Shown here: one piece after another, positions 1 to 8,694 of the stretch
Layout of the letters: each line of letters starts with the position of its first letter
Position numbering within the stretch: position 1 is the first letter of the stretch
NCBI GenBank assembly: GCA_947631575.1
Contig: CANRLW010000002.1
Coordinates: forward strand, 1-64,000
Direction: 5' to 3'
Source: an uncultured Clostridia bacterium
GTDB lineage: Bacteria > Bacillota > Clostridia > Oscillospirales > Ruminococcaceae
Length of the DNA: 64,000 bases
Made by a program: the position numbers and the translations under genes
Notes under the pieces: model-generated
Databases searched by the model: none
What the model was told of the DNA's origin: nothing
The model's input: the letters and a program-made list of their open reading frames with translations, nothing else

Positions 1-152
1 ACGGCAAACATTGCCGCAATATCGCCTACGCTGAATCCGACACACCACAATATTACAGCCACCAATGCCGCGACAATTAGGTACTCCATAAAATCAGCCC
101 CGTTTTATTGTATCACAGTTTTTGGGTTTTGTCAAGCGAAAGGCGTTTCACG

Positions 153-186
153 CAAAAAAAGCGGCAGACCCCGAAAGGACTGCCGC
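153..186 (-). terminator. Rho-independent terminator-like hairpin
   Basis: Minus strand GCGGCAG-TCCTTTCGGGGT-CTGCCGC followed by TTTTTTT; a second hairpin (GCACCCAAAC/GTTTGGGTGTGC) lies at about 221-247. Confidence 0.75.
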
Positions 187-288
187 CGAATGTTGTTTTT
201 GCGGATCTAGTCAGACAAGCCGCACACCCAAACGAAAGTTTGGGTGCGCCTGTGTTAAAGAAGGGTATTATGAAAACGTCTGAGATTA

Positions 289-1974
289 TCAGCGTTTCTT
301 TCTGGAAATAACAACTGCCGCACCTGCGAGGGCAATAACGCCGATAGTAAGTGAAAGTCCTGCTACGCCGGTGTCGGGGCTTGTAGTGCTGCCGCTTGAA
401 TTGCTGTCGGTAGATGTTTCGCTGTCAGAGCCGCTGTTGTCGGTAGTGCTGTCCGTGGTGCTATCTGTAGTACTGTCGGTAGTGCTGTCCGTGGTACTGT
501 CAGCGGGCTCTTCACCTTGCTTTTCGGTAGTAAGTACATACTCGCTGAAGTGGTCGGTCTTAAAGACCGCATAGCCGTCCTCAACAGTTGCGTTCATGTC
601 GGTATATGTGCCGTCGTCTTCTACGCGATAAACATAAACCGTCTTGTCCTTCATAGTTTCGGGAACGGGGAGCTTTACTGTTACTTCTCCGTCGGGCTGA
701 ATTTCCTTTTCGTTTTCGGTAATGGTAATTTCGTAAGTAGACTTTGTGCTGTCGGTTTTTTCGGCGATCGGCTTTACATTGAGCTTTACATCTTCGGGAA
801 GAACGCCGGCATCCGCGTCAAGAACTACATTTTCAGACGTAAGGGTCATGGCAAAATGTATTACAGCATTGCCAAACACATATTCCTTTGCGGTCTTGTT
901 GTCAAATCTTTCTTGCGGTCCACTTCCCATAAGATAGTCGTACCATGCACCTTCTTTTTCATCACTAGGGTGGAAACCTACAGATATGTTGTTCCAATCT
1001 TCTATACTACCGTTATAATAAACATCTTTCAGATTAGTACAGTTATAAAAAGTACTGTCTCCGATAAAGGAAATATTTTTCGACAGCGTTATGCTTGTAA
1101 GGCTTGTGCAATCCCAAAAAACATCTTGAATACTACCGCACGGAATAACTATGCTTGTAAGACTTGTGCACCCAATAAAAGTATCCTTTAATGGCCAGTT
1201 AATACTATCTGGAATATTTACTTCTTTAAGATTAGTACAACCGGAAAAAACTCCTGTTCCTAATTTTGTAACACTCTCGGGAATATTTATGCCAGTGATA
1301 CTTGTACAACCACTAAAGCCTCTACCACAAATCTCTGTTACGCCATCGGGAATAGTAATATTTCCCGAACACGCCGTTCCGTCAAACAGCATATCATTTA
1401 TAATAACAAGCGGATTTTCTTTCTTTTTATTTTCAAGCCACGGAGTTCCCGCAAAAACGTCACTTCCAATATATGTTACGCTTTTGGGGATATTCAAGCT
1501 TGTAAGGTTTGTACAATCTTTAAAAGCATGATCGTCTATCCCCGTCAAGCTTTCGGGAAGTGTAACACTTGTAAGGCTTGTACAACCACTGAAAGCAGAA
1601 TAACCGATAGATACTACGCTTTCAGGGATTTCCACACTTGTAAGGCTTGTACAACCGCGGAAAGTATTTTCCCAAATATATTTTACGCCTTCAGGTATAA
1701 TTACGCTTTTAAGATTTGTACAATCACGGAAAACAGAAATATTGATATATTCTACGCCTTCGGGAATAACTATCTCCGTTGCTGTTTCTCCCTGCTCCGT
1801 CAGTCCTCTTACCTCTGTTCCTCTTATAACAAGGTTTCCGCTCGGGTCTACAATGTTTCCGTTTTCGTCTGTTTCTACCGTCTGCGAGCTTTCAGCCATT
1901 GCCGCCGGCATAACGGCGGGGCTTGCCATAAGTGCGCCTGCGAGTAAAATTGCGCTTAGCTTTCTTAACTTCAT
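289..1974 (-). CDS. BspA-like leucine-rich-repeat cell-surface protein with C-terminal sorting-like signal
   Basis: Signal peptide; repeated 'F.GCTSLTSV.IPESV..IG' LRR_5 units; DSTT repeat linker; C-terminus SPDTG + hydrophobic span + RKKR. Confidence 0.88.
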   Translation of the reverse strand: MKLRKLSAILLAGALMASPAVMPAAMAESSQTVETDENGNIVDPSGNLVIRGTEVRGLTEQGETATEIVIPEGVEYINISVFRDCTNLKSVIIPEGVKYIWENTFRGCTSLTSVEIPESVVSIGYSAFSGCTSLTSVTLPESLTGIDDHAFKDCTNLTSLNIPKSVTYIGSDVFAGTPWLENKKKENPLVIINDMLFDGTACSGNITIPDGVTEICGRGFSGCTSITGINIPESVTKLGTGVFSGCTNLKEVNIPDSINWPLKDTFIGCTSLTSIVIPCGSIQDVFWDCTSLTSITLSKNISFIGDSTFYNCTNLKDVYYNGSIEDWNNISVGFHPSDEKEGAWYDYLMGSGPQERFDNKTAKEYVFGNAVIHFAMTLTSENVVLDADAGVLPEDVKLNVKPIAEKTDSTKSTYEITITENEKEIQPDGEVTVKLPVPETMKDKTVYVYRVEDDGTYTDMNATVEDGYAVFKTDHFSEYVLTTEKQGEEPADSTTDSTTDSTTDSTTDSTTDNSGSDSETSTDSNSSGSTTSPDTGVAGLSLTIGVIALAGAAVVISRKKR

Positions 1975-2029
1975 TTTAAATCCTCCTTATGATTGCGGTA
2001 TAACGTTATTTTCGCCGCGCAATTCCCCG

Positions 2030-2064
2030 CAAAATAAAAAAGTGCGCAGCTCAAAGCTACGCAC
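2030..2064 (-). terminator. Intrinsic terminator in the leader of the LRR protein gene
   Basis: Minus strand GTGCGTAGCT-TTG-AGCTGCGCAC then TTTTTTATTTT; between promoter and RBS of the 289-1974 gene. Confidence 0.85.
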
Positions 2065-2194
2065 GAAAAATGCATAGCTCACTTGCTGCTACACAACCGT
2101 GTTCCCGTCTATAAAGGATGCACGAATAGAGCCTGCACTTTTACCTAGAGGTATAGTGCAACCTTTACAGACAATTATTCGGTTGTGTAGCAAG
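2065..2194 (-). ncRNA. Structured 5' leader RNA, candidate riboswitch/attenuator of unknown class
   Basis: 13-bp closing stem (2087-2099 with 2180-2192), 11-bp inner stem (2107-2117 with 2162-2172), further hairpin (2134-2139 with 2155-2160) and an antiterminator-like stem (2055-2063 with 2071-2079) competing with the terminator. Confidence 0.7.
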
Positions 2195-2197
2195 TTT

Positions 2198-2226
2198 ATT
2201 ATATCACGACTTACAGCTTTTGTCAA
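2198..2226 (-). promoter_or_regulatory. Sigma-A-type promoter for the leader RNA/LRR gene
   Basis: Minus strand TTGACA (2226-2221), 17-bp spacer, TATAAT (2203-2198). Confidence 0.85.
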
Positions 2227-2269
2227 TATATTTTAAATTATTTTCGGAAGATGTAAAATTGACCGAAAG

Positions 2270-2306
2270 CAAAAATAAAAGAGCCGCAAATTTAAATGCG
2301 GCTCTT
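2270..2306 (-). terminator. Intrinsic terminator downstream of the DHH-family gene
   Basis: GAGCCGCA-TTTAAATT-TGCGGCTC followed by TTTTATTTTT on minus strand. Confidence 0.8.
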
Positions 2307-2320
2307 TGTTGCCAAAAAAA

Positions 2321-3247
2321 TTATTTATACAGTTTATCGTAATTTACAAGCTCGTTTAAAAGCTCGGGGACTTTTGTCGGCGCCTCTTCGTCCGTAAACT
2401 GACAAGTTCCAACCGCCATATGTCCGCCGCCGCCGTATTTGAGCATAAGACGTCCTACGTTTACATGAGAAGTTCTCGTCAATATCGAATATCCCACCGC
2501 GCACGAGCAGCCCTTTCCGCCCTTTCCGTCTACTATCCAGCAGCTTATGTTCTGGTCGGGATAGAGCGAATAGATGAGAAAACGGTTTCCCGTGTATATG
2601 GGGTCTACTCCGCGAAGATCGCTTATGATAACGTCGCCTTCTACTCTCGTATGCGCGTATACCATTTCTTTAAAAAGCTCCGTCTGCTCGTTGTAGAGCT
2701 TTATTCTCTCCTGAATATCGGGCATTGCGAGAATTTCCTCGGTCGTCATATACGAGCAGCATTTCAGGAGCTTTTCCATAAGCTGATAGTTGCTTATCGT
2801 AAAGTTTCTGAAACGTCCCAGACCTGTTCTCGGATCCATAAGAAAGCCTACAAGTATCCAGCCATGCGGGTCTAATATCTCATCTCTCGTAAGGTTTCCG
2901 CTGTCTACTTTATCTACGGCATCCATAAGGTCGTCGAAATTAGGAAAGCGCTCCTTGCCGCCGTAATATTCGTAAATAATACGCGCACAGCTCGGAGTTA
3001 TACGGCTCTCGCCTTTGTATTTGCCCTTATAACGGATACGCTCTTCTTCGCTCGAATGGTGGTCGAACCAAAGTCCGCAGCCCTCTACAAAAGGAACATT
3101 TGCAAGACAGTCGTTTTCGGTAACGGGAACAAGTCCGTCCTGAATATCCTTTGGGTGAGCAAAAGTCCAGCTATCAACAACTCCCGCGCTCAACAACAGC
3201 GCGCCGCAGGCAAGTCCGTCGAAATCAGAACGAGTTATCAGTCTCAT
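2321..3247 (-). CDS. DHH-family phosphoesterase-like protein (exopolyphosphatase/oligoribonuclease-related)
   Basis: N-terminal MRLITRSDFDGLACGALL; WFDHHSSEEE; C-terminal GGGGHMAVGTC typical of DHH/DHHA1 proteins. Confidence 0.8.
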   Translation of the reverse strand: MRLITRSDFDGLACGALLLSAGVVDSWTFAHPKDIQDGLVPVTENDCLANVPFVEGCGLWFDHHSSEEERIRYKGKYKGESRITPSCARIIYEYYGGKERFPNFDDLMDAVDKVDSGNLTRDEILDPHGWILVGFLMDPRTGLGRFRNFTISNYQLMEKLLKCCSYMTTEEILAMPDIQERIKLYNEQTELFKEMVYAHTRVEGDVIISDLRGVDPIYTGNRFLIYSLYPDQNISCWIVDGKGGKGCSCAVGYSILTRTSHVNVGRLMLKYGGGGHMAVGTCQFTDEEAPTKVPELLNELVNYDKLYK

Positions 3248-3425
3248 AACAACAGCCTCTTTCTATGTAAATTTTCACAAACGTTTTTGCTCGTCATTTT
3301 TCCGCGAGGAAACGTGATTTTTTATCATATTCCCTCAATTAAATTATAACACTGTTGACCTAGAAAATCAACACTTTTTTTAAAAAAGTGTACAAATTTA
3401 AATCAGCTTATTTTGTCGGCAATTT

Positions 3426-6029
3426 TTACTTTCTTTTATTCTCAGAATGATTATTACCTATTATTATCTTGCGGAGCTTTATACGCTCATAGAGCAAAAG
3501 CTGAGGGTCTGCGGCAGTGAAAAGGTCTTTGAGCAGGACGGCTGTTTCAGAAAGCTCATTGCCGCCGAATTTGCCCTTTGCAAACGCGACCTTTAAAAGC
3601 GTTCGGCTGTGCTCGGAAAGCTTTGTTTTAAAGTGCCTGTCGACACGGCTGAAAAATCTGTCGGGACGTTCGCCTGTACGCTGGGTAAATCCGCACAGTT
3701 TTAATATCTCCAGCATCTGAGCATAGAGCTGTTCACAGTCGCCGAAGTTGGCTGCTCTTTCGAGCGTCTCTTTTGCCTGTCTGTCAAGCTTTCGGAACAA
3801 ATGGACGCATACTGCGACAAGCGCCGTGACAATTGCCACTAACAACAGCGCAAGCACAAAAGGAAGAATATTTACGCTTTCAACATTTTCTCCCGTTATA
3901 TCGGAAGAAAGCGGATCGCTGTTGTCGCTGTCGCTGCTGTCTTCTGAGTCTGATGTTTCGATATCGCTTTCTTCGCTGTCGGCTGTCTCGCTTTCATCGG
4001 AGGTTTCGATATCGCTTTCTTCGTAGGAGTTTTCGGAGTCGGAGCTTTCGCTGTCATTGTACGAAGAATTATCATTGTTTCCGGCGAGTGAAACGCTTGT
4101 AGGGTCAAACATCACCCAGCCTACTTCTTCAAAATAGACCTCGCACCATGCATGAAGATCGTCGTTGTAAAGCGTTGTTTTATTTCCTAATCCCGTATGC
4201 GGAGCGATAAATCCCGTGCAATATCTCGCAGGAAGTCCCATCTGGCGCATCATAAGCGTCATTGCGCTCGCATAAAGCGCACAATGTCCGCTCTTTGTTT
4301 CGTTTAGAAAAGTCATAACGGGGTTTATATTGCCGTTATCCGTATCGAGTGAATACTTATAATTATTCTTAAAGTAGTCGGTTATATCGAGGCATTTTTC
4401 ATATTGCTTGTCAAAAGGCATATTCTTTAAGTCTCGGGTATATAAACCGTTTTCTATAAGAAAAGTATTTATATCGACCGCCATATTATTTGAAACATCA
4501 AGATACGTTTTGTTTACATAATTAAGATATTGTTCATAAGAACCGTCATCTCTCGTATTCTGATCAAAAACTTTAGAAAAAGAAAAATCCTGATCATTTA
4601 AAACATCGAGAACTTTTGCCATATTATTTTCTTTCTGGTATCTGTTTTTTCCCGTATAATTCAGAAAATAATCACCTGCGAAAAAGCTTGCGCTTTTTTG
4701 GGGTTCTTTACTTCTCAGAACAAAATCACCGTAGACATCATAATCTCCCGAATCGTAAAAGCCGGTATAATAATCAGCATATGTCGGCGCAAACGCAACA
4801 TTTGTCTGTATGAGATAATCCAGCTCCACCAAATATTCGCTTATAAAACCGTTCCTTCTTACACTATAATAACTTTGGGTATCCAACGTCCTCGCCTCAT
4901 ACGGGCGGTATGACTTCGGAAGGTTTGGGAGCTCGGAATAGACGGGAGACGTCCATTTTGTTCCGTCGAATTTAATTCCGATGTCGCCATGAAGATAGAT
5001 ATCTTCTCCCTCGTTTGAAACCCTGAGAACTTCGCGTTTATTTTGGTCCGGGGCGTTTATGCTTAAAGTTTTATCAAACCTGTCGGAAAAATTGCCCGAA
5101 CCTGAAAGCCCGTCGCCATCTTCAGTATTATTGACGGAAGTGGATAACTGCGTGAAAAAATCAATAACAGGAGTAAAATCTATGCCGCGTTTGTCGCTCA
5201 TAATTGCCGAGCCTAATATTCCAGTAGCCGTAAAGATCGCCGCCGCGCATATCGATGCGGAAAAATATTTTGAATAATGCACCGTACGCAGCTCCGTCGC
5301 CTTTGCGCGCGGAACATTTTTAAGGCTTGTGCCGAAAGAGCGTTCTTCATATTTCAGCGCTCTTTTACAGCCGCCGTAAACTCCTCCGCGCGTTATTATG
5401 CCGCTCGAAAATGCTTTTGACGCGGCAAAGCTGCCGACAATGAGCGCCACGGTCGGTATGAGCCAGAAATTAAAGCTAAGTTTTTGCGCGGCAAGCATCG
5501 GCACAAACAGCACGACAAACGTAGCAAGCGGAGCAACGCCGCTCGGCTTTTTAAACATGGACGCCGCGCAGATAAGTGACAAAATGCATATAACTCCTAC
5601 TAGCGTAAACAAAATTTGCTCTTCGGAGTTTGCATTCAGTTTCGGGTGCCACAAATAACGCTGCATGCTGAAAACATAGCCGTCAAGTGCCCTGAATACC
5701 GCATCTATAAAATATGTAAACTTTTTCCATATAGGCTCTCGAAAGATATAGACTATCATTATCCCAAGCCCTGCCATGCACGGAACAGCTATCCGCTTTT
5801 TAACAAAGCTGAACAAAACGCAGAAACCCGCCGTAAATAAAGTGCACCAAAAGAGAACAATTAACGGGTTTGCGGGGATTTTGTATATGCCGAGCAGGCA
5901 GAATAACATGCAAAACGTTTCAAGAAAGCAATAAACTGCCCTTATAAGCGCGGATCTGAAAGCATCCGGCTTTTTGGAAAAATATCTGTCGAATACAAGA
6001 ATAAAATCAGATTTTTTGTTTTTAGACAT
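3426..6029 (-). CDS. Membrane-anchored transglutaminase-like domain protein (TgpA/DUF3488-like)
   Basis: Multiple N-terminal TM segments; transglutaminase core 'SGHCALYASAMTLMMRQMGLPARYCTGF...DDLHAWCEVYFEEVGWVMFDPT'; Ser/Glu/Asp-rich linker; C-terminal TM and cytosolic tail. Confidence 0.85.
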   Translation of the reverse strand: MSKNKKSDFILVFDRYFSKKPDAFRSALIRAVYCFLETFCMLFCLLGIYKIPANPLIVLFWCTLFTAGFCVLFSFVKKRIAVPCMAGLGIMIVYIFREPIWKKFTYFIDAVFRALDGYVFSMQRYLWHPKLNANSEEQILFTLVGVICILSLICAASMFKKPSGVAPLATFVVLFVPMLAAQKLSFNFWLIPTVALIVGSFAASKAFSSGIITRGGVYGGCKRALKYEERSFGTSLKNVPRAKATELRTVHYSKYFSASICAAAIFTATGILGSAIMSDKRGIDFTPVIDFFTQLSTSVNNTEDGDGLSGSGNFSDRFDKTLSINAPDQNKREVLRVSNEGEDIYLHGDIGIKFDGTKWTSPVYSELPNLPKSYRPYEARTLDTQSYYSVRRNGFISEYLVELDYLIQTNVAFAPTYADYYTGFYDSGDYDVYGDFVLRSKEPQKSASFFAGDYFLNYTGKNRYQKENNMAKVLDVLNDQDFSFSKVFDQNTRDDGSYEQYLNYVNKTYLDVSNNMAVDINTFLIENGLYTRDLKNMPFDKQYEKCLDITDYFKNNYKYSLDTDNGNINPVMTFLNETKSGHCALYASAMTLMMRQMGLPARYCTGFIAPHTGLGNKTTLYNDDLHAWCEVYFEEVGWVMFDPTSVSLAGNNDNSSYNDSESSDSENSYEESDIETSDESETADSEESDIETSDSEDSSDSDNSDPLSSDITGENVESVNILPFVLALLLVAIVTALVAVCVHLFRKLDRQAKETLERAANFGDCEQLYAQMLEILKLCGFTQRTGERPDRFFSRVDRHFKTKLSEHSRTLLKVAFAKGKFGGNELSETAVLLKDLFTAADPQLLLYERIKLRKIIIGNNHSENKRK

Positions 6030-6046
6030 TTAGTTTGAAATTTACC

Positions 6047-8320
6047 TCAGAATATTTTGATACCTTGTTTTTTAAGTCCGTCGTTTACAAACGCATAGCG
6101 CATATTTTCCCACTGGTTATAATCTTTGAACTCCTCGAGCTTTACGCTGCTTTTTGTCTGGACGACGAAAACGGCGTTGAACATGGGCGAGCCGTTCCAG
6201 ATATAATTTGCGCCCTTATGCGATGCCTTTATTGGCGCGATATCGCCCTGTCTTACATTCTGCGGGCATATTGCGCGAGTGAGGGTCTCGCCTTTTGCGG
6301 GGGTAGTTATTTTCACCGAGTCGAAACAATACTGTATGGCGTTCATAAGCGACCTGTCAGAGCCAAAAAACTCGCAGAAATCATTGAAACCCATAAGCAG
6401 GAATCTTCCGAAACATTTTGCCGCGAGGTTCACTATCTCGCGCGGAAACGCTCTCGGGTCGTCAGCCGCCTCAAGACGCATTTTTTTGAACGCAACGTTT
6501 TTCGTTGTTTCGGGAATTCCATCCACAAGTTTATCAAGCTTTGCTTTCATCTCGGGCGAGCTTATGTCAAAAGCATCGCAAACGCAGCTTTCGTGCGGGT
6601 CGGTCTTAAGCTTTTCAAGGAATACCTCCGGCTCTGCTCCGAAAAATTCCGTAACGGGTTTCATCTTTTCATCTCTGAAAGCCGTGAGCCTGCTGCGAAT
6701 AGCCGTATAGAAACCAAGCATCGTATCTATTATCTTATGTGCCTTTAAGCACTCGGCATAGTCCATAAGCGTCTGGACATAGTATCTCTTTGCTGTTCCC
6801 GCCATAAAGGAGGGCGTTGTTTTAAGCTTGCGATAATCCGACGCTAGCATTTTTTCTCTGCGGACTACTGTTTCCTCGCTGTCCTCTTTTGTTTCCCTTG
6901 CCTTTTTTATTTCGCCGTCAAGATTTTTCAGGCATTTTCTCATTATCTCATCTGCGCAGAACGGACCTTTTTCAAAGTCGCTCATTGCGCTTATACAGGC
7001 ATTTTCTATCTCCGAGCAGATCTCTTCTACCGACATCTGCGCGCCCTTTTGCGTGAGATCTGCTATTTCGTCTATCCGCTCGGTCACATACCGCTTTGAG
7101 GCCTCCCCACCCTTTTTGAGGCTGCTCATGGTAAACAACGGATTGAGCGTTTCGTTGAACTCGAGCTTTGGTACTGCTCCTACTTTTGACGCAAGATAGG
7201 ACGGGTCAGGAGAAACCTTGTTCGCATAGATAGAAAGCTGAAGATCGCCGACAGACTGTGTTCTCAGGCGGTCGCAAAGCTTTAAGAAGATCCTTGTGGA
7301 AAGATAAGAAACGATCTCTCCGAGTGGAATTTCTACTCCCGAAATGTCATATGCAAGGCAGGTGAAGGAATGGTCGGAACTATTTCCGAGAAGATTCAGC
7401 GACATCGCTCTGTCGGCGTCATCGTCTTTTTTATAAATGAACTCTCCCGCGGAGATTATTTTTTCCGCAGCCTTGTTGAGCGTTTCTTCATAGGTATTTT
7501 TCGCGTCAGTTATAAAGCAGGCGTTAAATGCGGGCTTGTCGGACTTTATCTCAAAGCTCGTGGTGTATCTCTGGGAAAAAGAGGTTTTTTTAGACTGGAA
7601 CTTTTGTATATCGTTCTTTGTCATGACCGTATAGGCATAATAGTTTGCAAGGTTTCTGGCGTCGGTATCGAAAAGCTGGGCGGTATCTCCCGCGAACAAA
7701 AGTGCGTTTACCTTTACGGGATATCCTCCGACGCTCGAAAACATTGCATTAAGTATATACCCAAAGTCAATTATCGTACCCGTAAGAATAGGGTCGCCCA
7801 TATTTCCCGTAAGGATAATTTCAAGCGGAGCGTCCGAAACGGAAAAATCGTTTATGACCTCGGTGAGCTTTGATATTATCTCATCAAAATAATGGAACAG
7901 CGCGAGCCTTCCGCACTGGCGTTTCCAAAGCCCGTATACGGGAGGATCGGGAGAATAGTTTTTAAGCCGCATATCGAACCACTCTTTCGCATAAGGCGAG
8001 AGAAGTTCGGGGTCTTCGAGATACTTGTATATCGCCTCTTCTGGGACAATTGAAACACATTCTCTTTCCGAAAGCACAGAGCCATGATACTCCGCGCCGT
8101 CCGTGTCACAATTGTAGCCGAAAGCAAAATAGCGTATCCTGTCGGTGTCTGAGGAAAAGCGCTGTTCGGCTATGTCCTTTACTCGCAGAACGCAGTCCGT
8201 GCCGTTCTTTCCGACTCCGACAACAAAAAGCCTCGTCATTCCGAGCATATTTTTTTCTCCGTCATAGAGTTTCAATATGCGGTCGGGCTTAAGCCAGTCC
8301 ATTTGTTTTTCAATATCCAT
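6047..8320 (-). CDS. Divergent tubulin/FtsZ-like (Tubulin_2-type) protein, tentative
   Basis: N-terminal 'TRLFVVGVGKNGTDCVLRVKDIAEQRF', then 'LEIILTGNMGDPILTGTIIDFGYILNAMF' at the expected position of the glycine-rich T4 signature; 757 aa. Confidence 0.5.
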   Translation of the reverse strand: MDIEKQMDWLKPDRILKLYDGEKNMLGMTRLFVVGVGKNGTDCVLRVKDIAEQRFSSDTDRIRYFAFGYNCDTDGAEYHGSVLSERECVSIVPEEAIYKYLEDPELLSPYAKEWFDMRLKNYSPDPPVYGLWKRQCGRLALFHYFDEIISKLTEVINDFSVSDAPLEIILTGNMGDPILTGTIIDFGYILNAMFSSVGGYPVKVNALLFAGDTAQLFDTDARNLANYYAYTVMTKNDIQKFQSKKTSFSQRYTTSFEIKSDKPAFNACFITDAKNTYEETLNKAAEKIISAGEFIYKKDDDADRAMSLNLLGNSSDHSFTCLAYDISGVEIPLGEIVSYLSTRIFLKLCDRLRTQSVGDLQLSIYANKVSPDPSYLASKVGAVPKLEFNETLNPLFTMSSLKKGGEASKRYVTERIDEIADLTQKGAQMSVEEICSEIENACISAMSDFEKGPFCADEIMRKCLKNLDGEIKKARETKEDSEETVVRREKMLASDYRKLKTTPSFMAGTAKRYYVQTLMDYAECLKAHKIIDTMLGFYTAIRSRLTAFRDEKMKPVTEFFGAEPEVFLEKLKTDPHESCVCDAFDISSPEMKAKLDKLVDGIPETTKNVAFKKMRLEAADDPRAFPREIVNLAAKCFGRFLLMGFNDFCEFFGSDRSLMNAIQYCFDSVKITTPAKGETLTRAICPQNVRQGDIAPIKASHKGANYIWNGSPMFNAVFVVQTKSSVKLEEFKDYNQWENMRYAFVNDGLKKQGIKIF

Positions 8321-8643
8321 AAAAACACCTCTTATGTCGTGAAATGTTTATGTTTCATAAATCGTCAGTTTGTGAAAAACCATTCCGAAAAATCCGTTCA
8401 ACAGTATGATAAAACCTGCAAAACAGCTTTGCGAAAAGGTTTTGCGCCTGCCAAGGCAAAATCAATAAAGCAGGCAGAAAAAATATGACCATTATTATTG
8501 TATCACAAATTTCACTTTCAGTCAACCGCATTTTCGGGTAAAATTGTACAAAATTTCACATTGCCCGAAATGCCGCATAAGAACGGGAAAACAGACAAAC
8601 CGCGTTTGGTTCAAACTCTTACCTCTTATCTCTTACTTCTATA

Positions 8644-8672
8644 TTGACTTTTTTTACAAAGAGTATTATAAT
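8644..8672 (+). promoter_or_regulatory. Promoter of the ABC transporter gene
   Basis: TTGACT-17 bp-TATAAT. Confidence 0.75.
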
Positions 8673-8694
8673 TAAATTTAATGAAATGTGAGGA

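Noticed and set aside
440-510. Possible CRISPR-like short tandem repeat
   Set aside because: 12-nt in-frame codon repeats encoding DSTT without spacers; a coding minisatellite.
517-1191. 224-aa plus-strand ORF
   Set aside because: Antisense to the LRR repeats; its apparent internal repeats are the complement of LRR codons.
6035-6748. 237-aa plus-strand ORF
   Set aside because: Antisense to the tubulin-like gene; no RBS or recognisable domain.
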